From the NCBI GenBank assembly GCA_965371225.1, contig CBDUXP010000004.1, positions 1 to 64,000 on the forward strand: a DNA stretch of 64,000 bases, written 5' to 3'. The notes under the pieces were generated by a model. The model made no database searches and was not told the origin of the DNA. It worked only from the letters and a program-made list of their open reading frames with translations. Made by a program: the position numbers and the translations under genes. Shown piece after piece: positions 1 to 7,903 of this stretch. Each line of letters begins with the position of its first letter. Positions within the stretch are counted from its first letter, which is position 1. This DNA comes from CBDUXP01 sp965371225 [NCBI: uncultured bacterium]. Its GTDB lineage: Bacteria; Abyssobacteria; SURF-5; CBDUXP01.

Positions 1-21
1 CTGTATCTTTCGCTTCGGCAT
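1..21 (-). CDS. Partial N-terminus, possibly ribose-phosphate pyrophosphokinase
   Basis: An ATG on the minus strand at 19-21 opens a frame reading MPKRKIQ to the window edge. Only seven codons are visible. The basic start followed by Lys-Ile resembles Prs starts, and ispE, tRNA-Gln and prs are adjacent in many bacteria. The assignment therefore rests on context rather than on domains. No clear Shine-Dalgarno precedes it. It could be another gene or chance. Confidence 0.3.
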
Positions 22-30
22 GTGTTGCGG

Positions 31-102
31 CTGGGGAGGCAGGATTCGAACCTGCGAATGTCGGTGCCAAAGACCGATGCCTTACCCCTTGGCGACTCCC
101 CA
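31..102 (-). tRNA. tRNA-Gln (TTG)
   Basis: The minus strand folds into a 72-nt cloverleaf. The acceptor arm pairs TGGGGAG with CTCCCCA, the T-loop contains GGTTCGAATCC, and the anticodon loop CTTTGGC carries TTG, which decodes CAA/CAG glutamine. The discriminator is G. The 3' CCA is not encoded: the next bases are CCG. It lies just downstream of ispE in the same orientation. Confidence 0.95.
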
Positions 103-177
103 AAATTGGCGGCCCGCCAGGCTGGTGTGGCCCGCAGGCTCCGGTAAGACGGAGGTTCAACCCGGATGGAATTTCGT

Positions 178-206
178 ATCTTACTGTACCACCCGGCACC
201 TAGCAA
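178..206 (-). promoter_or_regulatory. Possible promoter for tRNA-Gln
   Basis: On the minus strand a TTGCTA hexamer is followed after 17 nt by TAAGAT. It lies just beyond the ispE stop and about 75 nt before the tRNA. Its position and spacing fit a sigma-70 promoter, but the -10 box is only partly matched and the tRNA could also be read through from ispE. Confidence 0.3.
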
Positions 207-208
207 GG

Positions 209-1114
209 TCAGACGCGCACGACACGGGGGCTGTCTGCGACGGGCCGCGCCACGAAGACCCGCTCCCCTTCCTTCAGGGCAAGCCCTCCTGCGGCTTCGC
301 GCGCCGTCCGCGCCGAGGCATAGAGCCCGAACACCGCCGGCCCGCTGCCGCTCAAGTGGGCCTGGACCGCCCCGGCGGCCTTCAGGGCGTGCACGAAGGC
401 CCTGAGGCGGGGCCTGGCGGCGAATGCGGTACGTTCGAAGCTGTTGCACGTGGGCTGGGGCCAGGCTCCCCGGCTCCAGGCCCGAGCCAACCCCCGGAGC
501 CGCGCGGAGGGCCGGGGCGTGGCGGGGGTGATGTCCGTGGCCTTGTCCCGGGCCGCCAGCCGCCCATACGCTTGCGCCGTTGGTGTGCCCTGGGTGGAGG
601 TGACCAGAACAAACCACCACCGCCGTTCCGGAGCTTCCACAGGCCAGACGCGGTCCCCCCGGCGTGTCCCCATGGCGCAGCCGCCCCCCAGCAGGAAGGG
701 CACGTCGGCGCCAAGGGCCTTCGCAATCTGCCTGAGCTTTGTATCCGGAAGCCCAGTGTTCCAAAAGCGGTTAAGCGTGTAGAGGATGGCTGCGGCGTCC
801 GTGCTTCCCCCGCCCAATCCCGCCGCCAGCGGAATGCGCTTGGTCAGATGGATCCGTGCGCCTCGGTCGCGGCGGCTGGCCTTCTGAAGCGCGGCGGCCG
901 CCTGCAGGATGAGATTCGCCGCGTCCCGGGGCGTCCCCCCCAGCCGGCCCACCAGGCGGAGGTCCGCGGCCGGCGTGACCCGCAGGGTGTCGAACAGGCT
1001 GACGGTTTGGAACAGGGTCTCCAGGGCGTGATAGCCGGTGCGGGGATCGCGCTGCCCGACCTCCAGGTGCAGGTTGATCTTGGCGTACGCCCGGACGGTC
1101 AACCGCTGCGGCAT
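209..1114 (-). CDS. ispE: 4-(cytidine 5'-diphospho)-2-C-methyl-D-erythritol kinase
   Basis: 301 aa; a GHMP kinase that phosphorylates CDP-methylerythritol in the non-mevalonate isoprenoid pathway. The substrate-binding YAKINLHL lies at residues 10-17, the ATP-binding glycine loop PLAAGLGGGSTDAAA near 95-109, and the C-terminal GSGPAVFGL loop near the end. The ATG at 1114 is preferred over an upstream one at 1171 because the protein then begins MPQRLTVRAYAKIN as in the family. It is divergent from the membrane protein starting at 1186, leaving 71 nt. A TACACT box 9 nt before the ATG suggests a very short or absent leader. Length is normal for IspE. Confidence 0.95.
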   Translation of the reverse strand: MPQRLTVRAYAKINLHLEVGQRDPRTGYHALETLFQTVSLFDTLRVTPAADLRLVGRLGGTPRDAANLILQAAAALQKASRRDRGARIHLTKRIPLAAGLGGGSTDAAAILYTLNRFWNTGLPDTKLRQIAKALGADVPFLLGGGCAMGTRRGDRVWPVEAPERRWWFVLVTSTQGTPTAQAYGRLAARDKATDITPATPRPSARLRGLARAWSRGAWPQPTCNSFERTAFAARPRLRAFVHALKAAGAVQAHLSGSGPAVFGLYASARTAREAAGGLALKEGERVFVARPVADSPRVVRV

Positions 1115-1185
1115 AGGCCGCGTAGTGTACCGCGCCCGTGGGCGGTGCTTGCGGAACGGACCAGCCGGCACTAGCCTAGCTGCCC

Positions 1186-2904
1186 ATGGCCCGGCCCGGC
1201 GCTCCGGCGCATGCCTCGTCTCCCCTCCCCTTCCTGGCCCTGGCGGCTGTGGCGATGCTCGGGCTGTTGGCGTTCGCGAACACCCTCGGCAATCCGTTCG
1301 TCTGGGACGATCTGGAATTGATCCGGGACCGCCCGTTCCTGCACGACATGGGTAATCTCCCGCGTCTGCTGGCGGCCGTGCCCAGCCAGCGGTATTTCGA
1401 GGTGTCCGGCGAGTTCTACTACCGTCCGCTGGTGACGGCGTCGTACATGATCGATTGGGCCCTGTGGCGGGGGTCCCCCCTGGGCTTTCACGTGACCAAC
1501 GCGCTGCTGCACCTCGCGTGCAGCCTCCTGCTGGCCGGGATCGGTTCCCGGCTCGTCTCGCCCCCGGCCGGCATGCTTGCGGGCGCCCTCTTCGCCGTCC
1601 ACCCCATCCACACGGAGACGGTCAGCCTCATTACCGGGCGGGTGGACCTCTGGCCGGCCCTGGGTGTTCTGGTGGCCTTCACCGCGTTCCTCCGGGCCCG
1701 GGACCAGGCCCGGGCCTGGCCCTGGCTCGCGGTGGGCGTGGCCGCCTACGGCCTCGGCCTGCTCGGGAAGGAGATGGCCCTTCCCCTGCCCGCCCTGTTG
1801 CTGCTGTGGGAATGGGGCGAAGCGAAGCCGCCGCGTCTGGCGGGCCTGGCGCGGGCGTGGCGGTGGCATGCGCCCTTCCTGGCCGTGGCCGCGGTCTATG
1901 CGGTGTGGCGATTCGGCGTACTCGCGCCCCCAGGGGACACGCCGCCCTGGTTCGGGGGCACGCGCTCTACGGCCGGACTCTCCATGGTGCCGGTCCTCGT
2001 GCAATACGTGGGGCTCCTCCTCTGGCCCGCGCGCCTGTCCCTCTATCACAACCTTCACGTGGTCCATTCGCCGCTGGATGGACGGTTCCTGTTGGCATTC
2101 CTGCTGCTCGCGGGGATGACCCTCGGGGCGTGGCTGGTGCGCAGGCGGGAGCCCGTCATATTCGGCGGCTGGATGGGGTTTCTGCTCCTGCTGGGGCCAG
2201 TGCTGAACGTGGTACCCCTGAAGAATCCCATGGCTGAGCGCTACCTGTACCTCCCATCGGCCGCGTTCTGTCTGGTCGCCGGCGCGCTGCTGGCACGGTT
2301 CGCGAACTGGCCCGCCCTTCGCGGTGCCGGGCGGGTCTTGGTGGTCGGGCTCCTGGGTTGCCTGCTCGCGCGGACCGCCTGGCGCAACCGGGACTACGCT
2401 TCGGAGTCTCGGATCTACGCGCGTGCCGCCCGCATCGGAGACCGCAATGCGGATGCGCGATTCAACTGGGGGCTGATGAATCAGCGCCGGGGGAATCTGG
2501 ACGCGGCGGACCGGGAGTTCCGCGCCGCGCTGGAGATCAACCCCCGTCATCCTTGGGCGCTCGCGGGAATGGCCGAGGTGTTGTACGTCGGTACGCGGTA
2601 CGCCGAAGCGCTGACTTTCAGCGACCAGGCTCTGGAGCAACTGCCCGACGCGTGGCAGGTCTTGTACGACCGGGGCCTGATTCTGGACGCGTTGGATGAC
2701 GCCGCCGGGGCCATCGCGGCCTACGCCGCGGCCGCGGAGCGCACACCGGAAGCCTTAAAAGTGCGGCTCGCCCTGGTGCGCGCGTATGTGCGGGCGGGTC
2801 GGACGGCGGAGGCACGGGCAGTCTGCGCGCGCCCCATGGATGCGGCGGCGGACCCGAACGTGGCGCTCGCGTTACACCTCGCCTGCGAACGGCTCTCGCG
2901 TTGA
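1186..2904 (+). CDS. TMTC-like membrane glycosyltransferase with C-terminal TPRs
   Basis: 572 aa. The N-terminal two thirds form about ten hydrophobic segments and carry the family signatures FVWDDLELI (from residue 38), TETVSLITGRVDL, and NPMAERYLYLPS near residue 350. These are hallmarks of the DUF1736/TMTC group, GT-C-fold enzymes related to protein O-mannosyltransferases that use lipid-linked sugars at the outer membrane face. The last 170 residues form tetratricopeptide repeats (for example FNWGLMNQRRGNLDAADREF). The acceptor protein or glycan is unknown. It is the only gene between ispE and tRNA-Leu. The acidic WDD pair is consistent with an active GT-C enzyme. Substrate specificity is inference. 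Confidence 0.8.
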   Translation: MARPGAPAHASSPLPFLALAAVAMLGLLAFANTLGNPFVWDDLELIRDRPFLHDMGNLPRLLAAVPSQRYFEVSGEFYYRPLVTASYMIDWALWRGSPLGFHVTNALLHLACSLLLAGIGSRLVSPPAGMLAGALFAVHPIHTETVSLITGRVDLWPALGVLVAFTAFLRARDQARAWPWLAVGVAAYGLGLLGKEMALPLPALLLLWEWGEAKPPRLAGLARAWRWHAPFLAVAAVYAVWRFGVLAPPGDTPPWFGGTRSTAGLSMVPVLVQYVGLLLWPARLSLYHNLHVVHSPLDGRFLLAFLLLAGMTLGAWLVRRREPVIFGGWMGFLLLLGPVLNVVPLKNPMAERYLYLPSAAFCLVAGALLARFANWPALRGAGRVLVVGLLGCLLARTAWRNRDYASESRIYARAARIGDRNADARFNWGLMNQRRGNLDAADREFRAALEINPRHPWALAGMAEVLYVGTRYAEALTFSDQALEQLPDAWQVLYDRGLILDALDDAAGAIAAYAAAAERTPEALKVRLALVRAYVRAGRTAEARAVCARPMDAAADPNVALALHLACERLSR

Positions 2905-2929
2905 CTCCCTGCCAGGCCGGTGGTACCAT
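2901..2929 (+). promoter_or_regulatory. sigma-70-like promoter of tRNA-Leu
   Basis: TTGACT at 2901-2906 and TACCAT at 2924-2929 are separated by exactly 17 nt. The -10 box lies 13 nt before the mature tRNA. The -35 box overlaps the stop codon of the preceding gene. Confidence 0.65.
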
Positions 2930-2942
2930 CCGCGCTCCGTCC

Positions 2943-3029
2943 GCGGAAGTGGTGGAACCGGCAGACACGCTAGCTTGAGGGGCTAGTGGGAGAAATCCCG
3001 TGGGGGTTCAAATCCCCCCTTCCGCACCA
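2943..3029 (+). tRNA. tRNA-Leu (GAG)
   Basis: 87-nt class II tRNA. The acceptor pairs GCGGAAG with CTTCCGC, the anticodon stem CTAGC/GCTAG encloses loop TTGAGGG with anticodon GAG, the long variable arm TGGGAGAAATCCCG is typical of leucine, and the 3' CCA is encoded (3027-3029). It decodes CUC/CUU. Confidence 0.97.
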
Positions 3030-3194
3030 ACCGCTGCGCGCGGCGCCGACGCGCGAGCGGCCCGCCCGCCCGCCGTTTTCTCCGCGCGGGAATGCGGCCG
3101 GCGCCCACGCCGCCGGCCGGCACTCCGGCGTATACTTCCGGGAGGTGGTCGCATTTATGCTGCGTCTGGCCGTCGCTCCGCAGAAAGGCCCGCC

Positions 3195-5234
3195 ATGAGC
3201 ACCGTCGACACCGCTCCCTCCCCCGCGCTTGCGCGCGAGTGCGTGAATACGATCCGCACGCTGGCCATCGACGCCACCAACGCAGCAGCGTGCGGGCACC
3301 CGGGCGCCCCCATGGGACTGGCCGATCTTGCCTTCGTGCTGTGGTCGGACGTCATGTCGTACTACCCCCAGGATCCGGCCTGGCCGGGGCGCGACCGGTT
3401 CGTACTGTCCGGGGGCCACGCTTCCATGCTGCTGTACGCGATGCTGCACCTGAGCGGATACGACTTGCCCCTTGAGGAGATCAAGAATTTCCGCCAGTGG
3501 GGCAGCAAAACGCCCGGGCATCCGGAGTATGGATGCGCGCCGGGCGTGGAGCTGACCACCGGGCCCCTGGGCACCGGCTTCGCCACGGCGGTGGGCCTGG
3601 CTCTGGGTGCGCACATGGCCGAAGCCAAGTTCGCGACCGACGCCTTCAATCCCGTCCCCGGCTACATCTACGGCACCATGGGCGATGGCGACCTGATGGA
3701 GGGCGTGTCATCCGAGGCGGCGTCCTATGCCGGGCACCTGGGCTTGGGCAAGCTCGTCTTTTTCTACGACGCGAACCGCATCTCCATCGACGGGCCCATC
3801 GATCTCACCTTCACCGAAGACGTGGGCAAGCGCTTCGAGGCGTTCGACTGGCACGTGCAGCACATCGACGGCACGGACCACGATGCCGTCCGCCTGGCCA
3901 CGCGGAACGCGGAAGCCGAAAGTGAGCGTCCCAGCCTGATCGTGGCGCGGACCACCATCGGGTACGGCAGCCCCGGCGTCGGCGGCACCTCCAAGGCGCA
4001 CGGCGCGGCGCTCGGCGAAGAGGAGGCCATTCGCACGAAGGAAGCGTACGGCTGGCCGACGGACGAGCCGTTTCGCGTGCCCGCCGACGTGCGCGAGTTC
4101 TTTGCCAGCCTCGCGCCGGCCCGGCAGCAGCGGTACGACGCGTGGCAGGCGGGCTTCGCCGACTGGCGCGAGGCGAATCCCGCCTTGGCGGATCTCTGGG
4201 ACGGTGCGTGGAGCGCGGAACTGCCGGAGGATTTCGATGCGCGGCTGTTGACCCGAGTTGGGGGCAAGAGCGGTGCGACGCGCGCGCTCACCGGTGCGGT
4301 GATCCAGGCCGTCGCCGAGGCCGTGCCGAATTTCGTCGGAGGTTCCGCGGACCTTACCCCGTCGAACAACAACACGATTGTGGATGCCCCCGCCGTGGGG
4401 GACGACCGGACGGCACCGGCCCGCCAGCGGTTCCTGGGCCGCAATTTTCACTTCGGCGTCCGCGAGTTCGGCATGGGCTGCGTGGTGAACGGGCTGAACC
4501 TCTACGGGTGCTGGCGCGCATTCACCGCCACGTTCCTCGTGTTCAGCGACTACATGCGCCCGGCCATCCGGCTCGCCGCGCTCATGGAATTGCCCAGCCT
4601 GTTCGCGTTCACGCACGACAGCATCTACGTGGGCGAAGACGGCCCCACCCACCAGCCCATCGAGCAGATCGGCGCGCTGCGCGCCATTCCGGGCCTGAAC
4701 GTGTTCCGTCCCTCGGACGCGGTGGAGACGGCGATCCTCTGGGCGTACGCGCTGCGGGATCGTACGCACCCGTCGTGCTTCATCCTGTCGCGACAGGGGA
4801 TGCCACCGCTCGAGCGCCCGGCAGGCTTCGAACCGGCGGACGTCTCTCGCGGCGGTTACGTGGTTGACGAGTGCGCGGGTGCGCCGGACGCGGTGATCGT
4901 CGCGACGGGTTCGGAAGTGGGTGTGGCGGTCGACGCGGCGCGGACGTTGCGCGCGGAAGGGCATGCCATCCGGGTTGTGAGCATGCCCTCGGTCGAGCTG
5001 TTCGACGCCCAAGATGCGGCGTATCGCGCGTCCGTGCTGCCGGACGGGGCGCGCCGCTGTGCCGTGGAGGCCGGGACCACGCGCGAGTGGCGCGGCCTTG
5101 TGGGGCTGGCGGGACTGGTCATCGGGATCGATCGGTTCGGCGCCAGCGCGCCCGGCAGCCGTGTCGCGGACGAGTTGGGCCTCTCGGCCCCCAAGGTGAC
5201 CGCGCGCGTGCGGGAGTGGCTCGCGGCGTCCTGA
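3195..5234 (+). CDS. tkt: Transketolase
   Basis: 679 aa; a thiamine-diphosphate enzyme moving two-carbon ketol units in the pentose phosphate pathway. Catalytic and substrate-binding histidines sit in CGHPGAPMG (residues 34-41), GGHAS and TPGHPEYG. The ThDP-Mg motif GDGDLMEG is at 163-170. The pyrimidine domain has REFGMG, and HDSIYVGEDGPTHQP marks the active site. The C-terminal transketolase domain includes VATGSEVG. The ATG at 3195 gives the usual family start; an in-frame upstream opening would add unconserved residues running through tRNA-Leu. It follows the tRNA by 165 nt. A TATACT box at 3136-3141 could be a -10 element, but no good -35 box is seen. Confidence 0.96.
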   Translation: MSTVDTAPSPALARECVNTIRTLAIDATNAAACGHPGAPMGLADLAFVLWSDVMSYYPQDPAWPGRDRFVLSGGHASMLLYAMLHLSGYDLPLEEIKNFRQWGSKTPGHPEYGCAPGVELTTGPLGTGFATAVGLALGAHMAEAKFATDAFNPVPGYIYGTMGDGDLMEGVSSEAASYAGHLGLGKLVFFYDANRISIDGPIDLTFTEDVGKRFEAFDWHVQHIDGTDHDAVRLATRNAEAESERPSLIVARTTIGYGSPGVGGTSKAHGAALGEEEAIRTKEAYGWPTDEPFRVPADVREFFASLAPARQQRYDAWQAGFADWREANPALADLWDGAWSAELPEDFDARLLTRVGGKSGATRALTGAVIQAVAEAVPNFVGGSADLTPSNNNTIVDAPAVGDDRTAPARQRFLGRNFHFGVREFGMGCVVNGLNLYGCWRAFTATFLVFSDYMRPAIRLAALMELPSLFAFTHDSIYVGEDGPTHQPIEQIGALRAIPGLNVFRPSDAVETAILWAYALRDRTHPSCFILSRQGMPPLERPAGFEPADVSRGGYVVDECAGAPDAVIVATGSEVGVAVDAARTLRAEGHAIRVVSMPSVELFDAQDAAYRASVLPDGARRCAVEAGTTREWRGLVGLAGLVIGIDRFGASAPGSRVADELGLSAPKVTARVREWLAAS

Positions 5235-5289
5235 CCCGGCCCTGGGCCGCGGCCCGCCCTATATAGTGTCCGCAGAGCGGGGAGGCGCG

Positions 5290-6930
5290 ATGGCTCGGTC
5301 GGCAACGGATTCAATCGGTGTACACCTGCTGAAGGAACTGCACCGGCGCGGCCTGCATCACATCTTCGGCATCCCGGGCGATTACGTGCTCGGGTTCTAC
5401 GACATGATTGAGGCGAGCGAGGTCACCCTGGTGACCACGTGCACGGAGGCGGCGGCGGGGTTCGCGGCCGATGCGTACGCGCGGATCAATGGGATCGGCG
5501 CCACGTGTGTCACCTACTGCGTGGGCGGCCTGAACCTGTGCAATTCCGTGGCCGGCGCCTATGCGGAAAAGTCGCCCGTGGTGGTGATCAGCGGCGCGCC
5601 GGGCATGCTGGAACGGACGGACAATCCCCTGCTCCACCACAAAGTCCGCGATTTCAACACGCAGAAGGAGATTTTCGAGAAGATCACCGTGGCCCACGCG
5701 GTCTTGCAGGACGGAGACACCGCGGCGGCCGAGATTCGGCGGGTGCTGGACGCGTGCGAAACGCACAAGCGGCCGGTGTATCTGGAACTGCCCCGGGACC
5801 GCGTGCACCTGCCGGTTCCGAGGGACCGCCGCCGCCGCCCCACCGGCCGCGAATCGAATCCGCTTGCGCTGGAGGAGGCGCTGGCGGAGGCGACCGCGCG
5901 ATTGAAGAAGGCGAAGCGGCCGGTGATACTGGCGGGAGTGGAAGTCCACCGCTTCGGGTTGCAGGATGAGTTGGTGGAACTTATCGAGCACACGAAAATT
6001 CCCGTCGCGGCGACGCTGCTGGGCAAATCCGTCATTCGGGAGAATCATCCGCAGTATCTGGGGATATATGAGGGGACCATGGGGTGGCCCCAGGTGCAGA
6101 AGCGCGTCGAGGCGGCGGACTGCGTCCTCCTGCTGGGCGCGTTCATGACGGACATCAACTTGGGGATCTTTACGGCGGATTTGGATCCCGCGAAGTGCAT
6201 CGACGCGACCAGCGAACGCATCCGGATCGGCTATCACACGTTCGGCGACGTGCGGTTAGAGGATTTCATGGTGGGCTTGGCGGACGTGAAGCTGCCCGCC
6301 TACAAGCCGCGGCCCATCAAGCGGCCGATCGCCAAGAAATTCAAGGTACGGAAGAACGCCGCCATGACCATTACGCGCTGCTTCCAGCAGATCGATGTGA
6401 TGCTGACGGACGATATGGTCGTGGTGGCGGACATCGGGGACAGCTTGTTCGGGGCGAGCGACCTCAACATCCACGCGCGCACGGAATTCGTGTCCCCCGC
6501 CTACTACACGTCCATGGGGTTCGCGGTGCCTGCGGCGCTGGGGGTGCAGTGCGCCGATCCGGACCTGCGACCGCTCGTGATCGTGGGGGACGGGGCGTTC
6601 CAGATGACCGGCCACGAAATGTCCACGCTCCTGCGCCTGGAACACAACGCGATCATCATCGTCTTGAACAACCACGGGTACGCCACGGAGCGGCAGATTC
6701 AGGACGGGCGCTACAACGACATCGCCGACTGGCAGTACCACCGCATCGTGGACTTGTTCGGCCAGGGGCGCGGCTTCAATGTCCAGACTGAGGGGGAGTT
6801 CGAGGCGGCCCTGACCGAGGCGGTGCGGGACGAACGTCAGTGTTCCATCTTGAACGTGCACTTCGCCAAGGACGACCGCTCCCCCGCCATGGGGCGCCTG
6901 GCCGAGCGGCTCAGCAAACGGCTCCGCTAG
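5290..6930 (+). CDS. ThDP-dependent 2-oxoacid (pyruvate/indolepyruvate) decarboxylase
   Basis: 546 aa. The protein is of the pyruvate/phenylpyruvate/indolepyruvate decarboxylase group, which non-oxidatively decarboxylates 2-oxoacids to aldehydes. Catalytic Glu53 lies in CTEAAAGFAADAY. The His-His pair of this group is at residues 116-117 in NPLLHHKVRDF, which separates it from acetolactate synthase. The ThDP-Mg motif GDGAFQMTGHE begins near residue 433 with the NN pair about 28 residues on. ATG 5290 is chosen because GGGGAGG lies six bases upstream. It sits 55 nt after tkt in the same direction and may be cotranscribed. Which oxoacid is used cannot be read from sequence. An aldehyde product could enter ethanol or aromatic alcohol fermentation. 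Confidence 0.88.
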   Translation: MARSATDSIGVHLLKELHRRGLHHIFGIPGDYVLGFYDMIEASEVTLVTTCTEAAAGFAADAYARINGIGATCVTYCVGGLNLCNSVAGAYAEKSPVVVISGAPGMLERTDNPLLHHKVRDFNTQKEIFEKITVAHAVLQDGDTAAAEIRRVLDACETHKRPVYLELPRDRVHLPVPRDRRRRPTGRESNPLALEEALAEATARLKKAKRPVILAGVEVHRFGLQDELVELIEHTKIPVAATLLGKSVIRENHPQYLGIYEGTMGWPQVQKRVEAADCVLLLGAFMTDINLGIFTADLDPAKCIDATSERIRIGYHTFGDVRLEDFMVGLADVKLPAYKPRPIKRPIAKKFKVRKNAAMTITRCFQQIDVMLTDDMVVVADIGDSLFGASDLNIHARTEFVSPAYYTSMGFAVPAALGVQCADPDLRPLVIVGDGAFQMTGHEMSTLLRLEHNAIIIVLNNHGYATERQIQDGRYNDIADWQYHRIVDLFGQGRGFNVQTEGEFEAALTEAVRDERQCSILNVHFAKDDRSPAMGRLAERLSKRLR

Positions 6931-6948
6931 CCCCCGCCCGGCTCCCGC

Positions 6949-7782
6949 CTATGCGCCGGTGAAGTCGGGCGTGCGCTTTTCGACGAACGAGGCGACGCCC
7001 TCTTTGAAGTCGTCGCACTTGAGGCTCTTGAGCATCTCCTCGTTCGCCACCTCCGTCGCCTTGGCGAGGTCTTCAGTGAGCGCGTTGTAGACCTGCCATT
7101 TCATGATCGCCTGGGAACGTGGGGAGGCCAGGGTCGTCAGCTCCTTGACGTACTCGCGGGTCATGGGCAGCAGCTCGTCCGCGGGCACCACGCGGCTGAC
7201 GAGCCCCATGCGCAGCGCTTCGTCCGCCATGATGACGCGGCCGGAGAACAGCAGGTCCAGCGCGTTCGAGGTGCCGATCAGGCGCGGCAGCATCCAGCTA
7301 ATCCCGTGTTCACCGATCAGCCCGCGCCGGGCGAAAGCCGTGGTGAACTTGGCGGTGTCCGCGGCGAAGCGAATGTCGCAGTACAGGGCGTGGACGAAGC
7401 CCAGGCCGGCGGCGGCGCCGTTGATCGCGGCGATGAACGGCTTGCGCACGGCGAGGGGCCACGAGTTCTCTTGCTGGAAGTCGGCGCGCGGGTCGTGTTC
7501 GGACCCGGGCGTGAGCACCGGCAGGTCTGTGGTATTCCCCCGGTCCACGTTGCCGCTCTCGCTGATGTTGCTGAGCATGTTCATGTCCGCGCCGGCGCAG
7601 AAGCCGCGCCCCGCGCCCGTCACGATGATGGCGCGCACGTCGTCGTCCTGCTCGGCCGTGCCGATGGCGTGGCGGTACTCGACGGCCATGCGCCGGGTCC
7701 ACGCGTTGAGCGCCTGCGGCCGGTTCAGGGTGACGGTGGCGATGCGGTCGGTGACGTCGTAGAGAATCTCTTCGTAAGCCAT
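6949..7782 (-). CDS. Enoyl-CoA hydratase/isomerase family protein
   Basis: 277 aa; crotonase fold. The oxyanion-hole segment GAGRGFCAGADM is at residues 57-68, and the second glycine loop is AAINGAAAGLGF. GLIGEHGISWMLPRLIG carries a glutamate where crotonases place a catalytic acid. The long insert after ADMNMLSNI (about 45 residues) is larger than in classical EchA. The protein probably hydrates or isomerises an acyl-CoA in fatty-acid or aromatic-acid breakdown. ATG 7782 has GGGGAGG upstream; an in-frame start at 7851 is less likely. It is convergent with the decarboxylase gene (18 nt between stops) and divergent from the glucosidase. No other beta-oxidation genes are nearby. Confidence 0.85.
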   Translation of the reverse strand: MAYEEILYDVTDRIATVTLNRPQALNAWTRRMAVEYRHAIGTAEQDDDVRAIIVTGAGRGFCAGADMNMLSNISESGNVDRGNTTDLPVLTPGSEHDPRADFQQENSWPLAVRKPFIAAINGAAAGLGFVHALYCDIRFAADTAKFTTAFARRGLIGEHGISWMLPRLIGTSNALDLLFSGRVIMADEALRMGLVSRVVPADELLPMTREYVKELTTLASPRSQAIMKWQVYNALTEDLAKATEVANEEMLKSLKCDDFKEGVASFVEKRTPDFTGA

Positions 7783-7903
7783 GCTCGGGCCTCCCCTCGG
7801 GCGTGGGCCCAGTCTATCCGGCCCGCGGGATGCCCGCCAATCGCGCCCCATATACTAGGCGGCCCCCGTGATGGCGCGGGGTGAGGGAGGCGGGAGAACA
7901 CGG

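Noticed and set aside
209-1174. A long plus-strand open frame covering ispE
   Set aside because: It has Pro/Arg/Gly-rich, unconserved translation and is antisense to a clear IspE; a GC-rich shadow frame.
1171-2640. A 489-residue minus-strand frame opposite the TMTC-like gene
   Set aside because: Very rich in Gln, Arg and Gly with no domain; the opposite strand has clear family motifs and TPRs.
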